Assembly (NCBI RefSeq): GCF_002951615.1
Contig: NZ_CP019062.1
Span: 2,170,001 to 2,234,000, forward strand
DNA: 64,000 nucleotides
DNA from: Rahnella sikkimica
GTDB taxonomy: Bacteria; Pseudomonadota; Gammaproteobacteria; Enterobacterales; Enterobacteriaceae
Reading direction: 5' to 3'
Shown here in pieces: positions 51,992 to 61,607 of the stretch. The notes below the pieces were generated by a model, which worked only from the letters and a program-made list of their open reading frames with translations, did no database searches and was not told the origin of the DNA. Each line of letters opens with the position of its first letter. The first letter of the stretch is position 1. Position numbers and translations under genes: made by a program.

Positions 51992-52528
51992 ATGACAGTC
52001 CTGCGCAAAATGCTTCTCCCCCTTCTGGCGGCCTGCGCGCTGCTGCTGACCAGTTGCAGCGCCAGCATTAAAGATTATGCACAAACGCATCCGACGCTGG
52101 ATATCTTCACCTATTTTGCCGGTGATACCGTGGCTTACGGCATGGTGCAGGATTACAGCCATAAACAGACGCGGCGTTTTACTGCGAAAATTCATGGTGA
52201 TGTGGTGGCAGATACGCTGACGCTGCACGAAGATTTTGTGTATGACGACGGCGAGAAACAGACCCGCGTCTGGCGCATCCGCAAACTCGCGGACGGCACT
52301 TATACCGGCACGGCGGGCGATATTATCGGCACCGCAACCGGGCAATCGGCGGGGAATGCGTTTAACTGGAAATATGTCATGGACGTGAAATCAGGCGGCA
52401 GCACGTACCGCCTGACGTTCGACGACTGGATTTACCAGCAGGACGAACAGCATCTGTTTAACGTCACGTCGCTGAGAAAATTCGGCGTCGAAGTAGCGCG
52501 TGTAACGCTGTTCTTTGAGAAGAAGTAA
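51992..52528 (+). CDS. DUF3833-family lipoprotein
   Basis: A 178-residue protein with a lipoprotein signal peptide (RKMLLPLLAACALLLTSC, lipid-modified Cys near residue 23). The mature part has the family pattern YFAGDTVAYGMVQDYSHKQTR and DDWIYQQDEQHLFNVTSLRK. GGAGGTTTT precedes the ATG, 22 bases after the preceding stop. It is the last of nine genes and is followed by a stem-loop. Probably anchored in the outer membrane; function unknown. Confidence 0.87.
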   Translation: MTVLRKMLLPLLAACALLLTSCSASIKDYAQTHPTLDIFTYFAGDTVAYGMVQDYSHKQTRRFTAKIHGDVVADTLTLHEDFVYDDGEKQTRVWRIRKLADGTYTGTAGDIIGTATGQSAGNAFNWKYVMDVKSGGSTYRLTFDDWIYQQDEQHLFNVTSLRKFGVEVARVTLFFEKK

Positions 52529-52558
52529 GGGGTTAAGTCTGGGGGTTAAGTCTGGGGC

Positions 52559-52603
52559 TTAATTAGCATTTATCCGGCCCCCTCATAATCGGGGGCTAAT
52601 TAA
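52559..52603. terminator. Nested stem-loop after the nine-gene operon
   Basis: Outer arms TTAATTAGC (52559-52567) and GCTAATTAA (52595-52603) enclose an inner GCCCCC/GGGGGC stem (52577-52582, 52591-52596). It has no long T run. It is probably the 3' end of the operon. Just before it GGGTTAAGTCTG is repeated twice. Confidence 0.6.
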
Positions 52604-52760
52604 ACGCACAAACTCCCTATAAATTATGGCATGACTCTTACGTTTAATAAATTCCACCTGAGTACAGGTTATCTTCCTCAGATACCCTGCAGTATTGCAG
52701 TTAGAGTAAACGTGCTAAAAATGGATAGCTACACCATTTTATATACAGTCTTGAAAGCAT

Positions 52761-53147
52761 TTATTCCACTCTCTCTTTTAATCCATTTTCGAGCCAGCAG
52801 TCTTGGTATCTAATTAACGTATAACATCCTCCCCTGTGATCAGGCGTATCTGGAGTCATTCCTCCAGAATACATTTTGAATAGTAAATCATTACCCTGAA
52901 CTTCCCCGATAGAATAATCAACAATATAGTCATCAGGAATTGCCCCCGGAGGACTTACCTGAAAACTCGTTACACCTGAGAAAACCATATAACCATCTCC
53001 AATATCCTCATCAGTATAAAAACCCCAATTCTGAGAACCAGGTTTTAGCCTTGAAATAAAATCAATCTTAATTCTAACAATCAAATTCCAAGAGTCTATC
53101 TCAATCCCTTTGACAGATCTGTCGCCTAAGTAAATTCTCTCAATCAT
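52761..53147 (-). CDS. Candidate immunity protein for the orphan Rhs tip
   Basis: A 128-residue protein beginning MIERIYLGDRSVKGIEIDSW, with acidic character and a C-terminal CYTLIRYQDCWLENG. It lies 14 bases after the displaced Rhs toxin tip on the same strand, the usual place for a cognate immunity gene. The sequence resembles DUF6258-type immunity proteins from memory (uncertain). The local base composition is AT-richer than the Rhs core, as is typical for swapped tip/immunity cassettes. Confidence 0.65.
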   Translation of the reverse strand: MIERIYLGDRSVKGIEIDSWNLIVRIKIDFISRLKPGSQNWGFYTDEDIGDGYMVFSGVTSFQVSPPGAIPDDYIVDYSIGEVQGNDLLFKMYSGGMTPDTPDHRGGCYTLIRYQDCWLENGLKERVE

Positions 53148-53161
53148 GATAAACCCTTTAA

Positions 53162-53791
53162 TTAGTACATTTCACCTGAGCATAGGTTATCTGCAGATGC
53201 TGAGTCCATTACAGTTTCGTTACCTAAGGCACAGAAACATTGCGAAAAGTTGCCATTCTTGCATGATCTAAGTGTGAATATATGCACAATCGATTGTATA
53301 GCGCTAATCCCAGCAAGCCCCTTGATACTAAAGTGAGCACCTGAACTTCTAGGGTTAATTATATTCCCCTCAATATCTAAGGATGCTCCTTGACCTTTTA
53401 TTCCGGCTCCTGTCCCTGGTAAATGCGCATGGGAATGTGGTGTAGGATCTATTTTATGGCCCTGTGGATTTAGTCTGTACGCATTCGAACCATTATCATA
53501 AAAGGTGTGGGTATCTGGACTATTTGTATTATTCGGCGGATATGGGCCTGTTAATCCTCCTACTGGCTCCATCATGACATTCCCTCTGCTGTCTCCTATG
53601 AACCGGCCCACAGGCTGCCCTGTAATCGGATCTATTGTACATTGTTGATTTGCAGCCAGACCCATAGGGTCAATGCTTTGCAACGGATCCAACGCATAAC
53701 CATATAAATTCCATCCCCCTCTCAACCCAATCGGATCCTGCGTAATATACCGTCCCTGCATCGGGTCATAATAACGGTGACGGTTGTAATA
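53162..53791 (-). pseudogene. Displaced (orphan) Rhs C-terminal toxin tip
   Basis: A fragment of about 200 residues starts with the last bases of an Rhs core ([32 protein letters not shown]) and continues into a toxin tip that has lost its own gene start. The tip contains [40 protein letters not shown] and SGAHFSIKG, resembling polymorphic toxin type 24. No ribosome site precedes the only internal ATG (53761). A TAG at 53792-53794 in the same frame, also the stop of the upstream immunity gene, separates it from the main Rhs. It can be moved onto the main gene by recombination in the shared core. Confidence 0.72.
53709..53790 (-). repeat. Rhs core fragment repeated at 54726-54811
   Basis: About 80 bases here and at 54726-54811 are nearly identical (CTCAACCCAATCGGATCCTG and GGTCATAATAACGGTGACGG in both). 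Identity ends sharply after TTGTAAT, where the main gene continues and the orphan is truncated. This is the homology that lets tips be exchanged. Confidence 0.85.
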
Positions 53792-54217
53792 CTACCGAGT
53801 GCATTTGGAGTTTAAATAATATTCAACAACTTTATCAAATCCTTCATTTCTTTCAATTTCATATAAATCAGTGCATTTCAATATTAGATTATCTGAAGAA
53901 CTTAGCATGTAAATCCCCTCTGGAATTGAGTCGTCGCTGATATGGACATTTGTAATTATCCAAAAGTACGGAAACTGGTTACTTTTAATTCTTATACCAA
54001 GTAGATCGTACTTTCCATATATATATTTTTTTAGATAAATAAGTTCTCTTGATTTGTTTTTATTTTTATCTCTGTATGTTAATTCAACACCTTGCATGGC
54101 AGCATAGATAGGCTTGTTGGCGAGCTCACCATGATTAAGCATATAGTAGATGTAGTGTCCTCCCCAACATACAAGGGCGATGGCTGATAATAACAGGAAA
54201 CTACATCCTTTATTCAT
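53792..54217 (-). CDS. Candidate immunity protein for the main Rhs toxin
   Basis: A 141-residue protein with an N-terminal membrane anchor or signal (GCSFLLLSAIALVCWGGHYIYY) and a polar, Lys/Tyr-rich rest (YRDKNKNKSRELIYLKKYIYG) ending in a Cys-containing tail. It overlaps the rhs stop by eight bases, which is the standard toxin-immunity coupling. A membrane-linked immunity protein fits a toxin active in the periplasm or at the membrane. The base composition is AT-rich compared with the Rhs core. I do not recognise a named family. Confidence 0.7.
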   Translation of the reverse strand: MNKGCSFLLLSAIALVCWGGHYIYYMLNHGELANKPIYAAMQGVELTYRDKNKNKSRELIYLKKYIYGKYDLLGIRIKSNQFPYFWIITNVHISDDSIPEGIYMLSSSDNLILKCTDLYEIERNEGFDKVVEYYLNSKCTR

Positions 54218-57200
54218 GATTGAACTCCGAAAAATATGAAGAAATCAAAGTGCCCTGATTGATTTGAATCCCTGTATTTCCAGCAAGCATCCCTGCTACA
54301 AAACCTATTGTCGGAGGGAGTTGTGGCAACATCCCTTGAGATATAGCATCTGTCATGATTTTTTGTCCAACATTTGCTTTTGTAAAAGAATCTGCAACCA
54401 TCGTTGAGCAATTGTGCTTAGCTATGTTGTATTCAACGCCATTAGGGTAGTTTTCATTAATATAATTAATCATTGCTTCTTCTTGTAATGGCGTTGTTTT
54501 AATGACATATGCAGTGATGTTTCTATTTTCTGACTGTGTTCTTAAATATTCAGTGGTGCTGCTTCCATATTTATTTATTGTCCCATAACTAAATATACCT
54601 TTCCCAGAAAAAGCGAGTGCTGTATGTCCCACCGGATTCCCTTTTGTTGGGCCACCAGCCAATACCAGAGTATCTAATCCCATGGAATCAATTGAACTCA
54701 CCGGAACATTGTTAACATAGGAATAAAGATTCCATCCTCCTCTCAACCCAATCGGATCCTGCGTAATATAGCGTCCCTGCATCGGGTCATAATAACGGTG
54801 ACGGTTGTAATGCAACCCCGATTCTTCGTCGTAATGCTGGCCCTGCATTCTTATTAACTGGCGCAGATTGTACGGGTTGAAAACATCGACCGGGTTGCCC
54901 CAGACGTCCATCACAGCGCTCCATTCCACCTTGCTGGTTTTGTGATTAATCAGCGCAATGGGTGTGCCGAGGTGGTCGCAGTGATAAAGGTGCAGTTTCA
55001 GCGCGTCACCCTGCGGCAGCGGGTCGAGCCACAGCGCGAGGTTTTCGGCTTTCAGGCCGACGGCGTCCAGCCACTGCTGATTGTCGTCGCTGAGGTGATT
55101 TTTGCGGATGTCCTTTTCGATTTCATTCAGCCGCAGATGGAGTTCGGTCGGCAACGCGCTGCCGTTTTCTTCTTCGAGCTTTTCTGCCAGCGAGCGGTGG
55201 CTGTCTTCCATACGGGCATGTTCGGCGCGCAGCAGCGGGACGAAGCTGTTCGGGTGATAAATCGTGTGAAGCTGGATGTCGCGGTTTTCGGTCAGCACCA
55301 GCCGGTCGCCGTCCCAGCCGAACCAGATGTTCTGGGTTTCTGGCTGCCCGGACTGCGGATTGATTTGCGTGACGAGTTTGCCGACGCGCCGCCCGAGCGG
55401 GTCGTAGATATACCGCGCCTGCGTCTGAATCTGGCCGTCCTCTTCCATTTTCAGACGCGTCAGCCGGTGCGCCTGGTCGTAGGCGAAGTGGCTGATGGCC
55501 CCGCGCGGTGCTTCCCGCCAGCCGGCGCGGTACGGGCGTTTTTCCGTCAGGTTGCCAAATTTGTCGTGTTCATAAATATACCGCTCATCGCGCTGGATGC
55601 GGTTTTGATACCAGACCGGCAGCGTGTCCGTTAACGGCGTATTCAGGTCGGGATGCGTACAGTTGCGGTTACCGGCGGCGTCGGTGACGGTGGCGAGAAA
55701 ACCGTCCGGCGAGCTGACGCTGTTCAGGCGACCGGCTGGCGTGTAAGCGTAATGATGGTCACCGAGTCCGGTGGTCATCTGCGTCATCTGACCGGCGGCG
55801 TTGTAGTGATAATGGCGTTTCAGGTTCGGGTGGCCGACGTCCGGCGTGTGCTGCGCGGCGAGTTGTCCGGTGAGTGAATAGGTATTTTCACTCTGCCAGC
55901 CGTCGCTAAACCGGCGGGTGGTTTCGCGGTGCAGCCTGTCGCGGGTGAATTCCAGCAGCACGTCATCGCCGAGTTTTACGCCGAGCAGGTGGCCGGGGCC
56001 GTAGGTCTGCCAGCGGATTTCCGGCAGGCCGTCGTAGCGGACGGCGGATTCAAAGCCGCGCACGTCGAAGCCGCGCACCGCGGTGTGCTGCCAGAGCAGG
56101 TCTCCGTGGGCGTTGCGGATTATCTGCCGTTCGCCGTTAAGGTTGTCATTCGCGTCGTACTGAAAGCGCACGCTGACCAGATGGGTTTCGCTGCGGTGGG
56201 CGGTTTCGGTGACGCGCCCGGCGGCGTCATACTGCCAGAGCACGTCGTCCGGACCGTCGTTCGTTTCGGGGCGCTGCTGGCGGATAAGCTGGCCTTCATC
56301 ATCGTAATGCCAGTGCGTCATCAGCCCGGCATCGTCGCTGCGGATTAGCTGACCGGCGATGTTGTACTGATAACTCTGCACGCGGCCGTCAAAGCCGACC
56401 TCCTGAATCAGCCGGTCCATGACGTCGTAGCTGAATTTCGTGTCAGCGCCGTTTTCGTTAACCAGCCGCATCAGCCTGCCCGCGCTGTCGAATTCAGTCT
56501 GACGGTTCAGCCCGCCTTCGCTCTGTGCGGTTGGATTCCCGCGCTCGTCGTAGGTTTGCGTGGACTGACTGCCGTCTGGTCGGGTGACGGTGATGACGTC
56601 GCCCGCCGCGTTATATTCCCAGTGTGTTTTTGCTCCGCTGGCATCTTCGCGCGAAATCCGACGCCCGCGCGCATCGTACGCAAAGCGGGTTTTCATTCCT
56701 TCTTCGTGCTGGATTTCGACCGGCTGACCGTCGCGGTTATAGCGGTATGACGTATTAAACCCGGAGCAGTCAGTGAAGGCAATCAGCAAGCCGGCCGCGT
56801 TCCATTCCAGCGTCTGACGCCCGCCCGCCGCGTCTTCGGTAGCGCATGGCAGCGCACTTTTATCACCTGCATAGTGATAGCGGCGGGTCTGGTGCAGGGC
56901 GTCGGTTTCAGCGGTCAGACGCCCCAGTGCATCATATTCCCTGCTCACGCGGCGTCCGTCGGGCGCGGTGCTGCAAACCAGCTGCCCTTGTTTGTTGTAG
57001 TAGAACTGGCTGCGTTTTTCGCCGCCCGGATGCAAAGTCGCGCCCAGCGTGCCATTGGCCGGGTTGTGGTGAAATTCGGTGGTGCGCCCGGAAGCGTCGG
57101 TTTGCGATATCAGCTGGCCGCGGTTGTTGAACGCGCTTTGCGTGCAGCTGCCGTCGGCCTGCTCAAGTCTGACTACGCGGCGTAATCCCTTTTCGCCCTC

Positions 57201-58346
57201 GAAGTGATAGACGTGTAAGCGCCCGAGGCTGTCGGTGACGCGGGTCTGGTTTTTGGAGTATTCAAACTGATAGCTCAGGCCGCCGGGATTGACCTGCGAA
57301 ATGACTTTTCCGGACGCATCGTACACGTAGCGGGATGCCGGGCGTCCGGCGTAGCGGTGGGCAATCATCAGACCGGTGCCGCTCAGTTCCTGATGCCAGT
57401 CAAACTCGCGAACCACTTCGCCCGCGCGGTCGCAGACGGTTTTCAGTTCGCCGCGTGGCGTGAAGTCGTTGCGCACCAGCGGTCTGGTCGGCAAGTCCGA
57501 AAAGGCTAAATCTTTCGTCAGCCAGACGGCGGAAAGCCGCACGCCGCCATCTTCGCCCCAGCCGTTATCCGGCACGGGTTTGAAGTCTGGTACTGTCATC
57601 AGCTCAAGGCGAAAGCGCCGTCTACAACTGTCGGTGACGCCGGTAATCTGCCCGGCGAATTCGCCTTCGGCGTCGCGATGATAGTTAAGCTGATTGCCGA
57701 AACGGTCGGTCAGCCCGAGCAATAACCGGCTGGCGGGCAGCGGGCGCGGCAGCACGTCTTCTGAGGTTTCGGGCAACTGCACGCAGCCCAAAATCCACCA
57801 CGGGCCGGTGGCGTCATTGGCGACAAAATAGTAATGCGGGCTGTTGCGGAGTTCGTCCGGCAGCGCCTGCCACAATTTCCCGAGCGGATGAGCATCTATT
57901 TGCTTATCGGCACCGCCGCGCGCCAGCCAGAGATTTTCGCTGTGGCTGAACACAATTTGCCCCGGCGGCAGGTGATGAAAATGAATGCTCCGCCCCGAAT
58001 TATCGTTAAGGATGAGTTCGTCCGCGCGGATTTGCAGGCGGATATCCGCCGCCGCCGACCATCCGGGGCCGAACATCCCGACCGGCGCGGGCGTGTCCGT
58101 TTTATAGCTGCTGTAAGCACGCGAAAGGACAAACGGTAACGACGCGGGCAGCGCGATATCGGTCTCGCCGGGCAGGACTTTTGCGCCGAGCGACGGGTTA
58201 ACGGGGCTGCCTTCCACCACCCCGCCGGGACACACCGAACACGCCACACCGGTCGGTGCGCCAATCATCACGCCCAGAGAACCCTGAACAATCGGGCCGC
58301 CGATGGCGGTGTTATCGAACTTTCGGGCGGCAGGGAATCCGGTCAT
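54210..58346 (-). CDS. Rhs polymorphic toxin with an NlpC/P60- or LRAT-like C-terminal tip
   Basis: A 1378-residue Rhs protein. An N-terminal PAAR-like/GAPTGVACSVCPGGVVEG region (about 1-60) precedes a DUF6531 segment and a long series of YD repeats (about 300-1150), which form the toxin-enclosing cocoon. The core ends at QDPIGLRGG (about 1200), and the variable tip begins near 1225. The tip has H1241 (VGHTALAF), H1311 and C1313 (AKHNCSTMVADSF), the order expected of a circularly permuted papain-fold enzyme. The tip is AT-rich against a GC-rich core. No VgrG or other type VI genes are in this window. Confidence 0.88.
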   Translation of the reverse strand: MTGFPAARKFDNTAIGGPIVQGSLGVMIGAPTGVACSVCPGGVVEGSPVNPSLGAKVLPGETDIALPASLPFVLSRAYSSYKTDTPAPVGMFGPGWSAAADIRLQIRADELILNDNSGRSIHFHHLPPGQIVFSHSENLWLARGGADKQIDAHPLGKLWQALPDELRNSPHYYFVANDATGPWWILGCVQLPETSEDVLPRPLPASRLLLGLTDRFGNQLNYHRDAEGEFAGQITGVTDSCRRRFRLELMTVPDFKPVPDNGWGEDGGVRLSAVWLTKDLAFSDLPTRPLVRNDFTPRGELKTVCDRAGEVVREFDWHQELSGTGLMIAHRYAGRPASRYVYDASGKVISQVNPGGLSYQFEYSKNQTRVTDSLGRLHVYHFEGEKGLRRVVRLEQADGSCTQSAFNNRGQLISQTDASGRTTEFHHNPANGTLGATLHPGGEKRSQFYYNKQGQLVCSTAPDGRRVSREYDALGRLTAETDALHQTRRYHYAGDKSALPCATEDAAGGRQTLEWNAAGLLIAFTDCSGFNTSYRYNRDGQPVEIQHEEGMKTRFAYDARGRRISREDASGAKTHWEYNAAGDVITVTRPDGSQSTQTYDERGNPTAQSEGGLNRQTEFDSAGRLMRLVNENGADTKFSYDVMDRLIQEVGFDGRVQSYQYNIAGQLIRSDDAGLMTHWHYDDEGQLIRQQRPETNDGPDDVLWQYDAAGRVTETAHRSETHLVSVRFQYDANDNLNGERQIIRNAHGDLLWQHTAVRGFDVRGFESAVRYDGLPEIRWQTYGPGHLLGVKLGDDVLLEFTRDRLHRETTRRFSDGWQSENTYSLTGQLAAQHTPDVGHPNLKRHYHYNAAGQMTQMTTGLGDHHYAYTPAGRLNSVSSPDGFLATVTDAAGNRNCTHPDLNTPLTDTLPVWYQNRIQRDERYIYEHDKFGNLTEKRPYRAGWREAPRGAISHFAYDQAHRLTRLKMEEDGQIQTQARYIYDPLGRRVGKLVTQINPQSGQPETQNIWFGWDGDRLVLTENRDIQLHTIYHPNSFVPLLRAEHARMEDSHRSLAEKLEEENGSALPTELHLRLNEIEKDIRKNHLSDDNQQWLDAVGLKAENLALWLDPLPQGDALKLHLYHCDHLGTPIALINHKTSKVEWSAVMDVWGNPVDVFNPYNLRQLIRMQGQHYDEESGLHYNRHRYYDPMQGRYITQDPIGLRGGWNLYSYVNNVPVSSIDSMGLDTLVLAGGPTKGNPVGHTALAFSGKGIFSYGTINKYGSSTTEYLRTQSENRNITAYVIKTTPLQEEAMINYINENYPNGVEYNIAKHNCSTMVADSFTKANVGQKIMTDAISQGMLPQLPPTIGFVAGMLAGNTGIQINQGTLISSYFSEFNHE
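54726..54811 (-). repeat. Rhs core 3' end, the parent copy of the orphan homology
   Basis: This stretch encodes the last conserved core residues of the main rhs gene and matches 53709-53790. See that entry. Confidence 0.8.
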
Positions 58347-58536
58347 AAGTAAGTCCTTTTAAGTAAAACGTCCGTGGAATGATTGATTTGAAGGTGAGGT
58401 GTTTATCGTTGCATTCACGGTATAAATACAAATAAATCAATCAGATGAACGAAGCTAAACGTTAAAAGGAATATGCGTTGTGAGGAGGTTAACAGGTATG
58501 AGGAAAGCAGAAAAAGTGAAGGGGTGCAGATAAAAA

Positions 58537-58561
58537 AATCCCCGACGCAGGGTCAGGGATT
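58537..58561 (-). terminator. Terminator of yedA
   Basis: On the minus strand AATCCCTGAC-CCTGC-GTCGGGGATT forms a stem of about ten pairs with one mismatch, followed by a T run. It lies 28 bases after the yedA stop codon. Confidence 0.85.
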
Positions 58562-58588
58562 CGCAAGAGAAAATATTCAGGGGAAGTA

Positions 58589-59506
58589 TTAAACCTTCAC
58601 TTCTTTAATCACCGTTTTGCGGCGGCCGAAGACCAATTTACCCAGCGTCACCAGCAGAACGGCGCAAAGAATGATGCCTAAGGCCACCCATTCGACCGGC
58701 GAAAGGGATTCGCCGGCGAAGCTGATGCCCAGTAAAACGGCGACAATCGGGTTCACATAGGCATAGCTGGTGGCGACGGCGGGACGCACGGTTTTCAGCA
58801 GGAACATATAGGCGCTGACGGCAATCATCGATCCGAAAACGACCAGATAGCCCAGCGCCAGAAAGCCGCTCAGTTTTGGCGCAGCAGCAAGATGTTCACC
58901 GCTGACCCGGCTGGCAACCAGCAATACCACACCCGCAATAATCATTTCCGCTGCACCTGCCATCAGGCCTGTGGGCAACGTCAGGCGTGAACTCCACACC
59001 GAACCAAACGCCCAGCTCAGCGAGGCCAGCAAAATCAGCGCTGCGCCCCACGGATTGCCTTCCAGATTGTTGCCGGTATTGAGCAGCACAATGCCGAACA
59101 GGCCGATCGCCACGCCGGTCCATTCCAGACGGCTATTGGGCATTCCCCACAAACGGCTGAAGCACAGCGTAAACAGCGGAACAGTGGCAACCATCACGGC
59201 GGCAATGCCCGACGGCACCTGCATATGCTCAGCGACTGTCACCAGACCGTTACCGACGGAGAGCAGCAAAATGCCCACCGCACCGGCGGCCATCCACTGT
59301 TTCAGCGATGGCACTTTATGCCCGCGCAGCAGTAAAAACGTGAACATAATGCATCCGGCAACAAAGAAGCGCAGCCCGGCCATCATCAGCGGCGGCCAGC
59401 TTTCCACCCCCACGCGGATCACGAAATAGGTAGAACCCCAGATAAAATAGAGCGCAAACAGGGCTGCGATTAACGGCAGCAGGGAACGGGTAGCGGAGCC
59501 AGTCAT
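58589..59506 (-). CDS. yedA: Drug/metabolite transporter YedA (EamA family)
   Basis: A 305-residue transporter with ten hydrophobic helices in two EamA repeats (about residues 10-140 and 155-290). It follows E. coli YedA closely at YFIWGSTYFVIRVGVESWPP, NGLVTVAEHMQVPSGIAAV and SYAYVNPIVAVLLGISFAGE. It exports an unidentified metabolite. It is monocistronic with a strong terminator. Confidence 0.92.
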   Translation of the reverse strand: MTGSATRSLLPLIAALFALYFIWGSTYFVIRVGVESWPPLMMAGLRFFVAGCIMFTFLLLRGHKVPSLKQWMAAGAVGILLLSVGNGLVTVAEHMQVPSGIAAVMVATVPLFTLCFSRLWGMPNSRLEWTGVAIGLFGIVLLNTGNNLEGNPWGAALILLASLSWAFGSVWSSRLTLPTGLMAGAAEMIIAGVVLLVASRVSGEHLAAAPKLSGFLALGYLVVFGSMIAVSAYMFLLKTVRPAVATSYAYVNPIVAVLLGISFAGESLSPVEWVALGIILCAVLLVTLGKLVFGRRKTVIKEVKV

Positions 59507-59730
59507 AGGAATAACTTATTAGCGTGATAACGAAGGCAAACAGTTAACGCTATCCGCCTGATTTCCGGCAAGGGAATCTGTGCGATCGCGTCAAAATGTT
59601 GCTAAAAAGTTTCTGCATATGACAAAAAATAAGAGACGTTAGCGGATAACGTAATTAGCGCATGAATAGTGTGTTGCAGGAGGAGGTAAACAATTTATAA
59701 TTCGTCGTTCAAATTTCCGAGGTACTGCAC

Positions 59731-59907
59731 ATGAATTCGCTTGGCAAAAAATTATTTATCGCTCTGTTCGGCCTGATGGCAATTGGCGCAATTGGTGGCG
59801 TGATGGTCGCGGGCTATGCGGTGGTGATTCAGGACGACGCCAAACCGGTGAGCGATAACGATGCCCCTTCCGTGGTTCCGGCGCCGTCTTCAACGTCAGC
59901 GCACTGA
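59731..59907 (+). CDS. 58-residue single-pass membrane protein
   Basis: The product starts [19 protein letters not shown], has one membrane helix (about residues 7-31) and a polar, Pro/Ser/Asp-rich tail ending STSAH. CGAGGTACTGCAC gives a ribosome site at a good distance. It is transcribed toward yehW and overlaps its 3' end by 12 bases. Small membrane proteins of this kind are often missed. No family is known to me. Confidence 0.65.
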   Translation: MNSLGKKLFIALFGLMAIGAIGGVMVAGYAVVIQDDAKPVSDNDAPSVVPAPSSTSAH

Positions 59908-60666
59908 TTCACCGCCAGACCGCTGCTGCCACCGTTGCAGCCAGCGGCTCCAGCGTTCAAACAGCATATCCACGCAAATCGCCAGCAGCGCGACAATCAC
60001 TGCGCCCTGCAAAACATACGCCGTATTAAAGCCGCTCAGACCGATAATAATCGGCGACCCCAGGCTTGATGTGCCGACCGTTGACGCAATCGCCGCCGTC
60101 CCGATATTAATGATCACTGAGGTACGGATACCGGCAATAATCACCGGTGCGGCCAGCGGGATTTCGACCTTTCTCAGCATCTGCCAGCGGCTCATCCCGA
60201 CGCCCTGCGCAATTTCGCGTGCCGACGCAGGCACCGATTCAATCCCGGCAATCGTTCCCTGCAAAATGGGCAGCAATCCGTAAAGCACCAGCGCAATAAT
60301 CGCCGGTTTTTCGCTGAATCCCATCACCGGCACCGCCACCGCCAGCACGGCAACTGGCGGAAAAGTCTGCCCCATCGCCACCAGCGTTTCGACCAGCGAG
60401 CGGAATTCCTTACCCGCCGGACGCGTCACGCCCACGCCCGCCGCCACGCCAATCACTACCGCAATCAGGCTCGAAACGCCGACCAGCAGCAGGTGCGCTT
60501 CCACCAGCGAGGCGAAACTTTCCTGCTGATACACCGGTCTGCTGAGTTCGGGGAACATCCAGTGGAACAGACCGCCGAGCGACGTCATCCCGAAAATCAG
60601 CGCCAGTAAGAGTGCCAGTACCCAGAGGAAAGGATCCGTGAAAACTCGCCGTAACACGTGTTTCAT
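59896..60666 (-). CDS. yehW: Osmoprotectant ABC transporter permease YehW
   Basis: A 256-residue inner-membrane permease with about six helices and the betaine/OpuC-type coupling region [19 protein letters not shown]. The sequence follows E. coli YehW, and the last of four genes in osmF-yehYXW order supports it. Start overlaps the yehX stop by four bases. It differs from YehY by lacking the long N-terminal membrane extension. Confidence 0.92.
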   Translation of the reverse strand: MKHVLRRVFTDPFLWVLALLLALIFGMTSLGGLFHWMFPELSRPVYQQESFASLVEAHLLLVGVSSLIAVVIGVAAGVGVTRPAGKEFRSLVETLVAMGQTFPPVAVLAVAVPVMGFSEKPAIIALVLYGLLPILQGTIAGIESVPASAREIAQGVGMSRWQMLRKVEIPLAAPVIIAGIRTSVIINIGTAAIASTVGTSSLGSPIIIGLSGFNTAYVLQGAVIVALLAICVDMLFERWSRWLQRWQQRSGGESVR

Positions 60667-61607
60667 ACACCGTTCCCTGTCGTCGTCAGATCCGCAAAAT
60701 GCAGCACACCGACCGGCTGCCCCTGCTCATCCACCACCGGCAATTGCTGAACCTGCTGCGCAACAAACTTTGACAGCGCCTGACTCAGGCTCATCGACGC
60801 CACCAGCGGTTTTTCGCTACCGGCGTAAAATTCGCCCTGTCGCGTGCGCGAACCGACTTCCTGTAAAGACAGCAAACGGATCCCCATATCGCTGCCGCCA
60901 AAGAAATCGCGCACGAACGGCGTCGCCGGTTTGGTCAGTAATTCCAGCGGCGTGCCCTGCTGCACCACCTGCCCATCGTTGAGCAGCACGATGCGGTCGG
61001 CCAGCGCCAGCGCTTCGTCGATGTCGTGCGTCACCAGCACAATCGTGCGGTGCGAGAGTTTATGAATGCGCGCCACTTCTTCCTGCAACGTCGCGCGGGT
61101 CACCGGATCGAGCGCGCCAAACGGTTCGTCCATCAGCAACACTTCCGGGTCTGACGCCAGCGCACGCGCCACGCCGACACGCTGCTGCTGCCCGCCGGAA
61201 AGCTGATGCGGATAGCGCGTGCGGAACTGTTTCGGATCCAGGCTCAGCAGCTTGAGCAATTCGGTCACGCGGTCGCGGATTTTGGCCTTCGGCCATTTCA
61301 GCAACTGCGGCACGGTGGCGATGTTCTCTTCCACCGTCCAGTGCGGGAACAACCCAATCGACTGAATGGCGTACCCCATCCGGCGGCGTAAATCCTGCGC
61401 GCGGAATTTTTCAATCGGTTCACCGGCAAAGAGAATTTCGCCGCGATCGTGCTCTTCGAGCCGGTTGATCATCTTCAGCGTGGTGGATTTCCCCGAACCG
61501 GATGTCCCGATCAGTACGGTGAATTCGCCTTTGGCCATTTCCAGCGTCAGGTCACGCACGACCGCCTTGCCAGCAAAGTGTTTACTTACCTGCTTGAAAT
61601 GAATCAT
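60663..61607 (-). CDS. yehX: Osmoprotectant ABC transporter ATPase YehX
   Basis: A 314-residue ATPase with Walker [10 protein letters not shown] (about residue 36), signature [10 protein letters not shown], Walker [13 protein letters not shown] and a C-terminal CBS-like segment (about 255-312; [19 protein letters not shown]), as in OpuA/ProV-type osmosensing ATPases. It overlaps yehY and yehW by four bases each. It energises import of glycine betaine or related osmolytes. Confidence 0.93.
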   Translation of the reverse strand: MIHFKQVSKHFAGKAVVRDLTLEMAKGEFTVLIGTSGSGKSTTLKMINRLEEHDRGEILFAGEPIEKFRAQDLRRRMGYAIQSIGLFPHWTVEENIATVPQLLKWPKAKIRDRVTELLKLLSLDPKQFRTRYPHQLSGGQQQRVGVARALASDPEVLLMDEPFGALDPVTRATLQEEVARIHKLSHRTIVLVTHDIDEALALADRIVLLNDGQVVQQGTPLELLTKPATPFVRDFFGGSDMGIRLLSLQEVGSRTRQGEFYAGSEKPLVASMSLSQALSKFVAQQVQQLPVVDEQGQPVGVLHFADLTTTGNGV

